NCBI GenBank assembly: GCA_039707655.1
Contig: CM077663.1
Coordinates: 437,489,830-437,553,829, forward strand
Direction of reading: 5' to 3'
From: Elymus sibiricus
Lineage: Eukaryota > Streptophyta > Magnoliopsida > Poales > Poaceae
Length of the DNA stretch: 64,000 bases
Part shown: in pieces, positions 1-10,460 of the stretch
How the letters are laid out: each line of letters starts with the position of its first letter
Position numbering within the stretch: the first letter of the stretch is position 1
Position numbers and translations under genes: made by a program
The notes under the pieces: generated by a model
What the model was told of the DNA's origin: nothing
Seen by the model: the letters and a program-made list of their open reading frames with translations, nothing else
Database searches by the model: none

Positions 1-2970
1 CAGGTATGTTGTGGTAGACAACGGTATGGGTGAGAAGAGTCAGACCAAAATCCCAGTTAATGTTCTTCGGTATATGCCAATCATGCCAAGACTTCAACGT
101 CTTTTCATGGTCGAAGAGACGGCCAGACAGATGACGTGGCATAAATTGGGCAAAAGAACCGAACTAGATGCAGATGGGAATCCGATGTTGGGACACACTT
201 CAGACGCTTTTGCGTGGAAGCACTTCGATGCTTTACATAAGGACAAAGCGGCAGATCCAAGGCATCCTCGAGTCGCCATCAGCACGGATGGGTTCCAAGT
301 GTTTGGTATGACGGCAACCCAATACAGTTGCTGGCCTGTATTTGTCATTCCACTCAATCTCCCCCCCCCGGAGAGATTATGAAAAGAAATAACATTTTCT
401 TGACGTTGATAATTCCAGGGCCCAACTATCCGGGGAAGAATATGAATGTGTACATGCAGCCGCTTAAGGATGAATTGCAAGAAGCTTGGAATAATGGGAT
501 CAAGACATATGACGCAGCTACAAAACAAAATTTCAAAATGCATGTGTGGTACATGTCCTCGACGCATGACTTGCCGGCGTATGCACTATTCGTTGGCTGG
601 TGTGTGCATGGAAGGTTCCCGTGCCCCACATGCAAGGCAGCTCTTCAGTTTCGTTGGCTGCAGGCGGGTCGCAAGTATTCTTGCTTCGACTTGCATAGAC
701 AGTTCCTGGATCCTGGCCATAAGTTCAGAAAAGACAATAAAAATTTCATGAAAGGTAGAGTTGTCAAAAACTCTGCACCACCTGCATTGACAGGCCAACA
801 GGCCCTGGATCAGTTAAACGCTCTCGAGCCTAATCCAGAGCGTCCAGGATATTTCAAAGGGTATAATTCGGAACACGCCTGGACTCACAAGATATGCTTG
901 TGGGACCTGCCTTACTTTAAAGACCTCATTTGCCCACACAACATCGACGTGATGCACACTGAAAAGAATATCGCCGAGGCCCTTTTTGGTACATTGTTCG
1001 GCATAGAGGGGAAGTCAAAGGATAACCCTAAGGCTAGAGTCAATCAAGAGTCTCTATGTGATAGACCGTTACAAAACATGCGACAACCGAAAGGAAAGAA
1101 GAACTGGAGGAAGCCAAAGGCATGGTTCAATCTTGGAAGGCCAGCTATGAGGGAAATGATCTTGTGGGTGAAAATGCAGTTGATGTTCCCCGATGGGTAT
1201 GCAGCGAATCTAAAGAGGGGAGCGAGCCTTGACAAATTGAAAATATTTGGTATGAAGAGTCCTGATTGGCACATATGGCTTGAGCGGGTAATGCCGGTGA
1301 TGTTGCGTGGCTTTATCCCTGAGGATGAATGGCTAGTACTGGCAGAGCTGAGCTATTTCTTCCGTGCTCTTTGTGCGAAAGAACTATCGCCTGACGTGCT
1401 AGACGAACTGGAAGAGTTGGCGCCGGAGTTGATCTGCAAGTTAGAAAAGATCTTTCCACCGGGATTCTTTAATCCAATGCAGCATTTGATTTTGCATCTC
1501 CCGACCGAGGCAAGATTGGGGGGGCCCGTGCAAAATCGTTGGTGCTTCGCAACTGAGAGGATGCAGAATACGCTTCGAGCAAAATGTAAAAATAAACGTA
1601 GAATTGAAGCATCGATGGCCGAGGCATTCATTACTGAGGAGGCCGCAAACTTCGTGACAGCACACTACAAAGCCAAGAATCGTCATTTGCATAATCCGAA
1701 GCCTCGGTACAATGATGGCGACCATGAAAAAGGTCGATCCAACCTCAGCCTATTCAAAGGTAAGCTCGCACCAGCCGGTGCTTCGAAAGCAATAGCGTTG
1801 GATATCGAAGAATGGCGGACCATTTCGTTGTATATCTTCAACAACCTAACAGAAGTGCGGCCGTACATCGAGTAAGTTCTCGGTACATTGTTTCACAACT
1901 TCTAATTCCTTTGAAATGCTCTTATTCCCGGATATGTGATACAGTCGATACGTCGCCAAATTCTCAGATGGAGCGGTGATCCAAAAGGATTCCATCGAAG
2001 AGTATGAGCTTCTGGCAAAGCATGGAGGAGGCTATCCCGGTTTCATCTCTTGGTTCAAACAAACGGTAATTTCCATTAGACCATTTCATTTCTTCGTCTA
2101 GTTTGCGGCTAATGCAACAATCCTTTCGTATTAAACTTGTAGGCTAATGCAGAGTCTATGGACTCCGAATTGAGACAAGTCGCAAATGGTTTTGACTATA
2201 AGGTCTGTTCATTTAACAAATACGACATCAACGGGTATCGCTTTCGTACTTTTGGCAAAGAGCTATCTATGGCCGACCGAAAGTCTACAAATTGTTGTGT
2301 CTCTGCTGTCGGCGAAGGAGGGGTCGAGTATTATGGAAGACTTGAAGCAATTTTTGAACTTACATTCTTTGGTGAAAACCCACCAAACGTCGTAGTCTTC
2401 AAATGTTATTGGTTCCAGCCAAAGGAGACTAGAAGGACTCATGAACATATAGGGCTAGTCGAAATCAAACAAAGCACCCATTTAGATGTTCCCGATGTCT
2501 ATATTACGGCTCAACAGGCGACCCAAGTTTTCTATCTACCGTGGGCCTGCCAAACTGATCCAAATCTGAATGGTTGGGATGTCGTTTATGATGTGCCGCC
2601 ACATTTTAGACCACCTCCCCTCAATGAAGATGATTATGACCCTCACATTAACCCAGACACATATGAAGGAGAATTCTTCCAAGAAACACGTGTTTCCAAA
2701 AAACGTTTCAAGAACCGCTCTACTTCACCCCAGAACATTGAGGTAGACAGCGACAGTGAATCCGACTTCACCCCTGAGCCGGAACAAGAAGAGACGGAAG
2801 AAGAAGAGGTTACTGCTGCGGATGACCTATCAATGCTTGACCGATTACATAAAGGAGGCCTTCCACATGTTCATGCATTTATTGATGATGCTGATGAGCA
2901 CGTCATTACTGATAGTGATGATGATTCTGCATTTATTGATCCCGGAGCATATATAGACGATGAAGATTAA
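1..2970 (+). pseudogene. CACTA (En/Spm) TNP2-type transposase, 5' partial and frameshifted
   Basis: Transposase of a CACTA DNA transposon, which would act in the nucleus on the element ends. The frame enters from before the window. The opening part (VLRYMPIMPRLQRLF, then ARQMTWH) is the TNP2/Transposase_21 signature, and the reading continues past WPVFVIPLNLPP. A run of nine C at 361-369 shifts the frame, so the product is split into a frame ending at 382 and one running to about 1871. The second frame carries the DUF4218-like part (VLAELSYFFRALCAKEL, FNPMQHLILHLP). Splice sites join 1871 to 1945 and 2065 to 2143 (introns 1872-1944 and 2066-2142, GT/AG), leading into a DUF4216-like exon (from about 2200) with a very acidic tail, stop at 2968-2970. 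The family assignment is firm. I cannot tell whether the C9 shift is a mutation or a sequencing error. Confidence 0.9.
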
Positions 2971-3480
2971 TATTAGTAATGTCAGGTATTCAATTATTAT
3001 TATGTACATATATATTATTAATTAGTTCATGTTATTAGGTATTCAACAAAATGACATTGACTTAGCTTATTTTCCTCGAAAATGACATAATAACCTTACT
3101 TAGCTCCAAACTGACATACTTTACCTAGGATAGCTATAAAATGACCTATACTTAGCATTTTTCCTCCTAAATGACTTAATATGCTTAGTTAGCTAAAAAA
3201 TGGCATAACTACCTAGGATAGCTCCAAAATGACCTATACTTAGCTTCTTTAGTTCATTTATGACATACTTAGCATACTTAGGTAAAAAATGGCATGATAA
3301 CCTTGGTTTAGCTCCAAAATGACATTGACTTAGCTTATTTTCCTCCAAAATGACAAAAGAACCTTACCTACCTCCGAAATGACCGATTTTAACTAGGATA
3401 GCTCGAAAATGACCTACACTTGCCATTTTCTTGTATGATTGTATGATTTATATAGTTACTTGTATAATTTTCTTACTTTG
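2971..3480. repeat. CACTA subterminal short-repeat array
   Basis: No gene is seen here apart from repeats. A short motif of the form AAAATGACCTAYACTTAGC, or truncated forms (AAAATGACATNN..., ATGGCATAA), recurs about every 35-60 bp in one orientation. The same motif resumes at 3980-4200 on the far side of the small ORF. Arrays of short degenerate repeats are usual in the subterminal regions of CACTA elements, where the element's DNA-binding protein docks. That role is inferred here. Confidence 0.6.
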
Positions 3481-3506
3481 TATGATTGTTTCTTATACAT
3501 AGTGCC

Positions 3507-3979
3507 ATGGGCTTGAAATCCGTCCCCGTCGGCCCTCGCCCGCTTTATGATTCGGATGTGGTAAATTCTCTTTTATAACTATTTGTTGCATTTCGCATTT
3601 ATGATAATTATGGCCATCAAGTTGACATAGAGATATTTTAATCTAGGAGGTATGTGAACCGGAATTTGCAACCGACCCTCTTGTCGAGAAGTTATATTTA
3701 GTTGAAAAAGAAAATGAGTATTTGAAAGAAAAAATTAAAAGAATTGAAAAAGAGAAGATGACATTGGAGTTGTATGTTGCCGATGTCGTCGATGATCACA
3801 AGATGAAGATGAATGCAATGCGCTTGAAGATGGATGCAATGCGCTTGAAGATTAAGAAGGTTAGAAAATATGCCATTGATAATGAGGCTTGGTATCATTA
3901 TGCCGTTGGATCAATTGTTACCTTAGTTGCGATCTTCATCGCATTTGTTGTGATGAGGGTATGTTTTCTCTATACTTAG
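3507..3979 (+). CDS. CACTA-associated small protein with coiled coil and C-terminal membrane segment
   Basis: Two exons are proposed: 3507-3560 (ATG, 18 codons beginning MGLKSVPVGPRPLY) and 3647-3979, with a GT donor at 3561 and an AG acceptor at 3645-3646, both in phase. The second exon gives a Lys/Glu-rich helical stretch with a heptad-like pattern (VEKENEYLKEKIKRIEKEK and the repeat MNAMRLKMDAMRLKIKK). A hydrophobic segment of about 18 residues follows (GSIVTLVAIFIAFVVM). A second donor, GTATGT at 3959, could splice out the last codons. I know similar hypothetical proteins from Triticeae CACTA elements but no proven function. It lies downstream of the transposase in the same orientation, as a second ORF would. 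Confidence 0.5.
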
Positions 3980-4200
3980 CTTATTTTCCTCCTAAATGGC
4001 ATAATTACCTAAGTTAGATAAAAAATGAGCTATACTTACGTAAGTTGGCTCAAAAATGGCATCATCCTCGAAAATGACATAACAACCTTACTAAGCTCCA
4101 AAATGACCTATTTACCTAGCTTAGCTCTAAAATGACCTACACTTAGCATTTTTTCCTAGCTTAGCTAAAAAATGGCATTTTTACCTACCTTAGTTAGAAG
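3980..4200. repeat. CACTA subterminal short-repeat array, second block
   Basis: The motif of the 2971-3480 block (AAAATGACCTA, ACTTAGC, ATGGCAT) returns here in the same orientation, giving two blocks on either side of the small ORF. Confidence 0.55.
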
Positions 4201-4245
4201 AAGAAGATAAAGAAGAGGAGAGGAGAAAAAGAAAGAGAAGAAAAA

Positions 4246-4370
4246 TTCTTCTTCTTCTTCTTCTTCTTCTTCTTCTTCTTCTTCTTCTTCTTCTTCTACT
4301 TTTCTTCTTCTTCTTCTAGCTAGTCTTCTTCTTCTAGTCTTCTTCTTCTTCTTCTTCTTCTTCTTCTAGT

Positions 4371-4401
<31 letters not shown>

Positions 4402-4573
4402 TTCTAGTCTTCTTCTTCTTCTTCTAGCTAGTCTTCTTCTTCTAGTCTTCTTCTTCTTCTTCTTCTTCTTCTTCTAGTCTTCTTCTTCTTCTTCTTCTAG
4501 CTAGTCTTCTTCTTCTAGTCTTCTTCTTCTTCTTCTTCTTCTTCTTCTTCTTCTTCTTCTTCTTCTTCTTCTA
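4246..4573. repeat. TTC/TCT microsatellite broken by CTAG units
   Basis: About 330 bp of (TTC)n tracts interrupted by CTAG or CTAGCTAG, so the array has a higher-order pattern of TTC blocks plus CTAG spacers. It lies in the 3' region of the CACTA element. The preceding 4195-4245 is its purine mirror (GAAGAAGA, GAGAAAAAG). Confidence 0.9.
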
Positions 4574-4922
4574 ACTTTCTTCTTTCCCAATTTGTGGATT
4601 TGCTTTCGATGAGGAAGCTTGCGTTGATGGAGTCTGCTCTTCTTCTTGTGCTTCCTTTTTGTTTTGATTTTGTAGGATGAACAATGTCAAACTTGCTACC
4701 TATGTATGTATGTATGGATGGAACTATATGGACCTTTTGCTTAATTGTTGGATATGTTGGACTTTTCATTTGGTGTATATATGTGTTGGATGATCATATC
4801 CATATGGCAGGGATATGTTGGCTATATGTACTTGTTGAAATATTTTGAAATGAATATATATATATATATATATCTGTGAAATTGATTGAATTTAAGAAAA
4901 AAAACAACGGCAATATAGCCAC

Positions 4923-5211
4923 TTTGCCGTCTGCTAGCAGACGGCAAAGGTCTTCGCCGTCTGCCAACAGACGGCAAAGAGGCCACGTGGCAGCAAACTG
5001 TGCAACCTGGGCTGGCCTATTTGGCCTCTTTGCCGTCTGCTGGCAGACGGCGAAGACCTTTGCTTCTTTGCCGTCTGCTGGCAGACGGCAAAGAGCCTGC
5101 GTTGGCCCAGCTGACGCCTGACGATAGCTGACGTCAGCTGCAGCTCTTTGCCGTCTGCTGGCAGACGGCAAAGAAGCAAAGGTCTTTGCCGTCTGCCAGC
5201 AGACGGCAAAG
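4923..5211. repeat. Six copies of a 27-bp palindrome (CACTA subterminal type)
   Basis: Six near-identical palindromes with core GCCGTCTGC-YR-GCAGACGGC start at 4923, 4953, 5029, 5067, 5147 and 5185, flanked by TTT/TTC and AAAG. Spacings are 30, 76, 38, 80 and 38 bp, that is, close to multiples of 38-40 except for the first pair. Palindromes of this form are typical subterminal repeats of a CACTA family. No TIR follows, so the element end appears lost. Confidence 0.8.
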
Positions 5212-5529
5212 ATCGCCGTTAGCCCCCTCACGGTGCTGGCACCTTTTGTATGCCGTCCAGGGGGAGTTGAAAAAGATTCGCGACACGGTGTTCAGCTGGT
5301 TGGAGTGCATGGGGGAGTTGAAAAAGACGTAGGCTATCGCAGGCGAGCACCCATACCTAGCGGAGGGCTTCCAGCATTGCAAATATCATATGAAGTTTAA
5401 ACTGAGGAATGCAGCAGATGTTGTCATCTCTAAGGCCACTGATGTAGAGCGTCCTCAAATGTTGACTCGTAGTAGGACGGAAATAGTCCTCAAATGGGCG
5501 TTACAAGAGATGAAATCTCCGATCCGAGT
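5212..5529. other. Unidentified spacer between two CACTA elements
   Basis: A direct repeat of GGGGGAGTTGAAAAAG (5260-5275 and 5310-5325) and an open stretch at 5390-5530 (about 45 codons before the CACTA insertion) are visible. I do not recognise the translation. The right side of the interrupted site resumes at 7026. Confidence 0.4.
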
Positions 5530-5532
5530 TTA

Positions 5533-7022
5533 CACTAGTAGAAAACGGGACATTAGTCCCGGTTCGTTAGGGCCTTTAGTCTCGGTTGGCCAACCGGGAC
5601 AAAACAATCGGGACTAAAGGCCCCCCTTTTTAGTCCCGGTTGTGTTACGAACCGGGACTAAAGGTGCTCCACGTAGCCGATGTGGAGCTCTCAGGCAGGA
5701 GGACCTTTAGTCCCGGTTGGTAACACCAACCGGGACTATAGACCTCCACGCGTCAGGCGCAGCCAAGCCCTGGGGTTTAGGGTTTTTTTTTGAGAGGGGG
5801 GTTTAGCCGTAGCTTGGGCCGATTGGCGCTACAGGTAACGAAACTACCTCCTAGATAAAAATATCTATGTCAAGTTGGTCGGCATAATTATCATAAACAC
5901 TAAATTAAACAAATAGTTATAAAAGATAATATACCACATCCGAATCATAGACCGGACGAGAGCCGATGGGGGCAGATATCAAAACCATGGCACTATATAA
6001 TAACAAACAATAATACAAGTAAGAAAATTATACAAGTAACTATCTAAATCATACAAGTAAGTTTTTTGTAAAGGTAAGAACAAGAGGCTCACCATGGTGA
6101 TGCCGGCGATGAGATCGGCACGGGTGATCGACGTCGGTGAGGACGGTGACAGGGACGGGACGGCACCCTAAACCACACCTACACATATGCAAACTAAGAA
6201 GTTAATTTGAACACACACTAACACACACACTAATACTATACCACTAAGACACACCCTAGCACACACTAACACACACTAGCTAACACACTAACTCACTAAT
6301 AGTACCACTAACCAGAAAATTGAGATACCTAATTAACAGTACCACACCTACACATGTGCAAACTAAGAAGTTAATTTGAGCTCAAATTGCATCTAAATCA
6401 AATAAAATCCCACATACACTCCTCCACTAAAACCCACAAATCACTCTAATTCTAGAGCATGAAATGAGCTAAACTAGCAATGAGAGATGAAAGGATGAAG
6501 TTGCTAACCTTTTAGAACACTTGGATAGTTGGTGCACCGCCAAATCTAGACAAATCTTGGGAAAAATGGAGCTTGGAGGTCGAGCTTGGAGGAAGAACAA
6601 TGGAGAAGAATGGATTGTGTGGCCTCAAGTGGCATCATGCTCTCAGGCATTTCATCGAGCACCTCTTGTGCATAGGAAGGGAAAACAAACTAGCACACAC
6701 CTCCCACCTTCTATGAGGAAAAAACAGAGGAGAGGGCGGGCAGGTGTGAGTATATATATATATATAGGCAACCTTTAGTCCCGGTTGGAGACACCAACCG
6801 GGACTAAAGGGTATCGCGCCTGCCACCAACCCCTTTAGTCCCGGTTGGTGTCCGCAACCGGGACTAAAGGTCCCATTCGACCCGGGACTGATGCCTGCCG
6901 AGCCCCGTTCAGCGTACTAGCCGCTCGAACCGGGACTAATGCTCGCATTAGTCCCGGTTCGTAACGTGACCGGGACTACTGCTCCGATCCGGCTAGTACG
7001 AAAGCCCTGTTTTCTACTAGTG
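5533..7022. mobile_element. Complete non-autonomous CACTA element (1,490 bp) with TTA TSD
   Basis: The 5' end CACTAGTAGAAAAC (5533-5546) and the 3' end GTTTTCTACTAGTG (7009-7022) are exact inverted repeats, flanked by the 3-bp direct repeat TTA at 5530-5532 and 7023-7025, as expected for CACTA insertion. Inside are many copies of the palindromic subterminal repeat TTAGTCCCGGTTGG / CCAACCGGGACTAA near both ends (5555-5740 and 6775-6990). The centre (5800-6650) has CA-rich simple sequence (6180-6300) and no transposase, so movement would need a partner element. Confidence 0.93.
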
Positions 7023-7025
7023 TTA

Positions 7026-8970
7026 AAGAGCCCGATGGGGATGTATCCTAGGGCTAATGATGCCAAGGATACGACCACCACCACCGGATTCGGCCGACGT
7101 GTAGGTGTAGCGAGAGTCGAGCTTCAAGGACATTGTTAAGTAGTATTATGCCTGCTAGTTGAGTAGTCAATGTTATATTATGTTTTGATATCCCAAAATG
7201 GTGTCATGACAGTATAATGAGGCCTTTTGGCTCAAAAAAAGCTCCCATGTCACCACTTAGGACTACAAAAGAGGGCATTTAAGCTTAATGATGCCATGGC
7301 ATCAAAAATAAGGAACTACATCTAGCTATGTGTAAGCACTATGTAGTAGTAGTTAACTGTGTTGAACATGTTGCACTATGTGGTAAATTATGATTAAATA
7401 TGCTACTAATTGCGTGATATGATTTTTAGTTTTTTATTCTGGAAATTGTTACTAGCGGTGTGTCGTCATGTGTATACGCTACAAGCTTACTTCACAAGGT
7501 AGTCCCCTTTGACTGAAAAACACGCTGTTGCTTTTTAAGAAACTAGCAGTGTTCCGCGTCGCACGTTGCTAGGGAGATACATACTAGCGGTGTTTCGGCA
7601 AACGTTTCTAGTAGTATGTTATCAACAATGTTGTACTAGGAGCGCACCCATCAGAAACTGCCAATAGGCTCCCCTAAACGCTGCTAATGAGGGGGTTTTG
7701 TACTAGTGGTAACTTCTTTCCAGAATTGGTATGTGGTACTTACAATGCGGTAGTTAACTGTATTGAACGCTTGCGGTTTGTTTAGATTATGATCCAATGG
7801 TAGTATTTTCTAAATTTGACTCTAGTAGCCCAAAATATTGCATGGCGGCCTTTTTATCAAATTTTGCTGCCATGGCAGCATCAGGAGGCCTTTGGCTCAT
7901 AGTTGGTGCCATGGCAGCAAAATTTGGTACAAAATCCTGGCAACCTAATAAACGATATTTACAACACCACACAACAATAATGCAACGCCACTTCTTTGAT
8001 CCACTATTAGCAACATTCCAGTAGAACAACCCGCCGTTGGTTAATGTGTTATTAGCAGCGTGTGAGTTACATGTTGCAACTAGCTCAGTAACTAGTGGCG
8101 TGCAACAATCGTGGACTCCACCGGGATAATCCTTATTAGCGGCGTGCAGGACAAATGATGTGGATTTGTTTGTTAATACAAAGGCGTTCTGATTGCACGC
8201 TACTAAGAACCTACCAGTGGCGTCGTACTAGCGGGGTGACAGCTCAATGGTGCTAGTAGGCACTTCCGCATGCTGCTAATTAGGGAATCATGTACTAGTT
8301 AGTTTTACATCTAAAGTGAATATAGAATGAAGCTGATTTTACATATTGAGTGATTATAAAGCGAATATCGAGTGAAACTAAAGTGAATATTGAGTGGAGT
8401 GGTTGGGGAAGAAGTAGAACGTGGGGCACTGAAGGTTGAAGATGAACATCTGCCCATTAGTTTTACATCTGAAGGCTAAGAACACATCGACTAACCAAAT
8501 TGCATTTTGAGTGACCTGACCCCTAACCAGTCCCATCTTGTGCGCCCAATAGTACAAAACATGTGAAATGGATACTGGGGTGAAGGAGGATGATCTGAAA
8601 TCAATTAATTGCGACTACGCAAATTTGCTAATCAATATTTTTGGTTGCAGGTCCAACAAGACATCAATGTTTGATAATGTGATCTATTCATCTATAGACG
8701 TGGTGCATGTCTTGAGTTTTCTCCCCGTTGGTCATCTGTGCATGGTGCACAATCTAGAAGTATCCAGAGCTACGTTAATTACTTAAATGTGTATGTTGGC
8801 ACTTGCTTACATCAGAATATTTTTGTTTTTTCCATTGATGACAACAAGACAACAACCCCGAGCTGCGCTGTGCTGAAGAAAAGTATAGAAAACAGGAATA
8901 GTGAAGCATGACAAAAAACATCTTGCCATCTGTCATCGTTGTAGTACTATACGACTTGTGCCTGCTGAAA
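7026..8970. other. Repeat-rich spacer upstream of lectin gene A
   Basis: No gene is recognised. The motif TACTAGCGG(C/T)GTG or variants recurs at about 7455, 7587, 8090, 8138 and 8229. TACTAGT-containing ends resembling CACTA termini lie near 7705 (TTTTGTACTAGTG) and 8294 (ATGTACTAGT). These suggest remnants of further CACTA-like elements, but I could not pair the ends. The rest is AT-rich. Confidence 0.45.
7858..7926. repeat. Inverted repeat built on a GCTGCCATGGCAGC palindrome
   Basis: CAAATTTTGCTGCCATGGCA (7858-7877) is followed after 29 bp by its exact reverse complement (7907-7926). Each arm also contains the CCATGGCAGC palindrome. The same structure is at about 26430-26498 in copy B. 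Confidence 0.85.
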
Positions 8971-8978
8971 AGTTTTGC

Positions 8979-8987
8979 TATAAATAG
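8979..8987 (+). promoter_or_regulatory. TATA box of lectin gene A
   Basis: CTATAAATA lies 98 bp before the proposed ATG at 9085. The spacing allows a start of transcription near 9010-9020 and a leader of about 70 nt. The same box lies at 36489-36497 in copy B. Confidence 0.7.
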
Positions 8988-9084
8988 GCGGGCATTTTGG
9001 TTCAAGGGCAGCCACAAAGCAAGCAAGCAGCTAGCGTTCCTTGCAAAGACTAGAACAGAAAGAGATCTCCACGCACGTCACGAT

Positions 9085-9826
9085 ATGGTAGGAGTATCAG
9101 CCTAGTGCATATCTAGCTTTCTACTCCCTCTGTAAACTAATATAAGACGTTTCATATCACTAGTTAGGATCGATTCCTTTATTATTATCGTACAGGTAAT
9201 CTAACCTAGGATACACTCCTTCATCGATTAACCGCGTCCGTGCATGCAGTCAACGCCGGCGATGAAGATGGGCCCGTATGGCGGCCCAGGAGGTAATAAC
9301 TGGGACGTTAATGCTCTCAACCCGCCGAAAAAGCTTGTGAGCATCCAGATTTGGAGCACTGATTCCCCCTGCGAAGGAGCCGGGGTCAGCAAGGAAGGGG
9401 GCGGGGTCATCAACGCCATCTCGTTCAGCTATCTTGACATGGCAGGACAACTCATCCCCTCGGGTCCATGGGGCTCCCAGACCGGGAAACCCCACGTGGT
9501 ACGTACGTGCATAAGAAATTAGAAAGAGTACTTATATATTTGATTGATATTTGATTAATTTGTATTTTCATATCTTGTGATCTACCTTTGTATGTACGCA
9601 GATTAACATTGGTGATGACGAGCGCCTGATCACTATCCACGGCACCAGTGATGGCAAATTCGTCACCTCGCTTAAATTTGTCACTGACAGGGCTTGCGAG
9701 TATGGGCCATACGGGGCACCATCTACCATAAGTGCTTTCAGCTTTCAGGGCGGCTCCATCCTTGCCTTCTTGGGCCGCTCCTCAGAGAAACTCAATGCCA
9801 TCGGCGCCTACAAACTTGGGGTTTGA
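9085..9826 (+). CDS. Jacalin-related lectin-like protein, copy A (three exons)
   Basis: Jacalin fold protein, 158 aa, normally a cytosolic or nuclear sugar-binding protein of cereals. Proposed exons are 9085-9087 (ATG alone), 9250-9498 and 9602-9826, all phase 0, with introns GTAGGA...GCAG and GTACGT...GCAG. I chose this start because the spliced N-terminus MSTPAMKMGPYGGPGG matches the start of barley-type lectins (MSKPVKIGPWGG); without splicing, an in-frame ATG at 9244 overlaps the acceptor. Domain marks are GPYGGPGG near residue 9, GGGVINAISFSY (about 45-56), SGPWGS, VTSLKFVT and FLGRSSEKLNAIGAY at the C-terminus. The usual GxxxD sugar-binding loop reads SEKLN here, so both key residues differ and sugar binding is doubtful. 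A TATA box (8979) and AATAAA (10061) frame the gene. Confidence 0.87.
9124..9155. mobile_element. Stowaway MITE end fragment in lectin intron 1
   Basis: CTCCCTCTGTAAACTAATA is a typical end of Triticeae Stowaway (mariner-type) MITEs. The other arm is missing, so this is a truncated copy inside intron 1. The same fragment sits in copy B at about 36635-36666, so it predates the duplication. Confidence 0.6.
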
Positions 9827-10060
9827 TCCATCTATCCATCATCGTCAGCATACGATGTCTGCAGACTTCCGTATGTTTGGCTTCGGTGGATACATGTGTG
9901 CGACCTATATCTACTGCTTGTATTTGCAGATAAATAAAATGGGGATCCCTCGCTACTGCATCCTATGGATAGATGGATCCCGGCCCTGCGTACGTGTGTG
10001 CTCGTGCTCGCTGTTTGTTTCCATATATTGTATCGTCCTGGCTTGTGTAACTATAAAATG

Positions 10061-10066
10061 AATAAA
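10061..10066 (+). terminator. Poly(A) signal of lectin gene A
   Basis: AATAAA lies 235 bp after the stop codon. The matching signal in copy B is at 37569-37574. Confidence 0.6.
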
Positions 10067-10276
10067 AGTCTCGGAAACTTGGTATTTTCCTGAGAATTTA
10101 TACTTGTTACTTGCCATGTCCGGAAATATTTACGAGCCTCCATAAGCCAGGATAGACATGGGCCAGCTCAGGCCGTGCCGGTCGCGATCTTGCCGTTCCT
10201 CTCGCCGAGCCAGCTCGAGCTCCGTGCTCCGGCAAGCCCCTAAACACAGCTGGACTTGAGCTCTGCTTCAACTATG

Positions 10277-10460
10277 CACTACTAGAAACCGATTTTTTTC
10301 CCGGGTACCTGGTACGCTCAGCAAAGACTTCGCAGAGTGTTACACTCGGCCAACCACACTCAGACATACACCCTCTCGCCAAAGCTTTGTCGAGTGTTCC
10401 TTTACAGAGTGTTTTCCCAGGCACTCGGTCAAAGATTTGAGCTCAGAAAAAAAAATTATG
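10277..10460. mobile_element. CACTA terminus fragment, copy A
   Basis: CACTACTAGAAA at 10277-10288 followed by repeated ACTCGGCAAAG/CGAGTGT-like subterminal motifs is the end of another CACTA family. No opposite end was found. The matching fragment in copy B starts at 37785 (CACCACTAGAAA). Near-identity between copies A and B is lost inside this fragment. Confidence 0.6.

Larger units (their letters stand above)
6807..10375. repeat. Segmental duplication, copy A, high-identity block
   Basis: From AAGGGTATCGCGCC at about 6807, this block repeats at 25379-26704 plus 35643-37890 with only scattered substitutions. The left breakpoint falls inside the CACTA element 5533-7022, so only its last about 215 bp were copied. 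The block carries the whole lectin gene with promoter and 3' region. Copy B is interrupted by a Copia element exactly where copy A reads AATCCTTATT (about 8130), so copy A is the unfilled site. Confidence 0.93.

Noticed and set aside
4246..4573. Pyrimidine array considered as a CRISPR-like or regular spacer array
   Set aside because: Simple TTC microsatellite with CTAG interruptions; no unique spacers.
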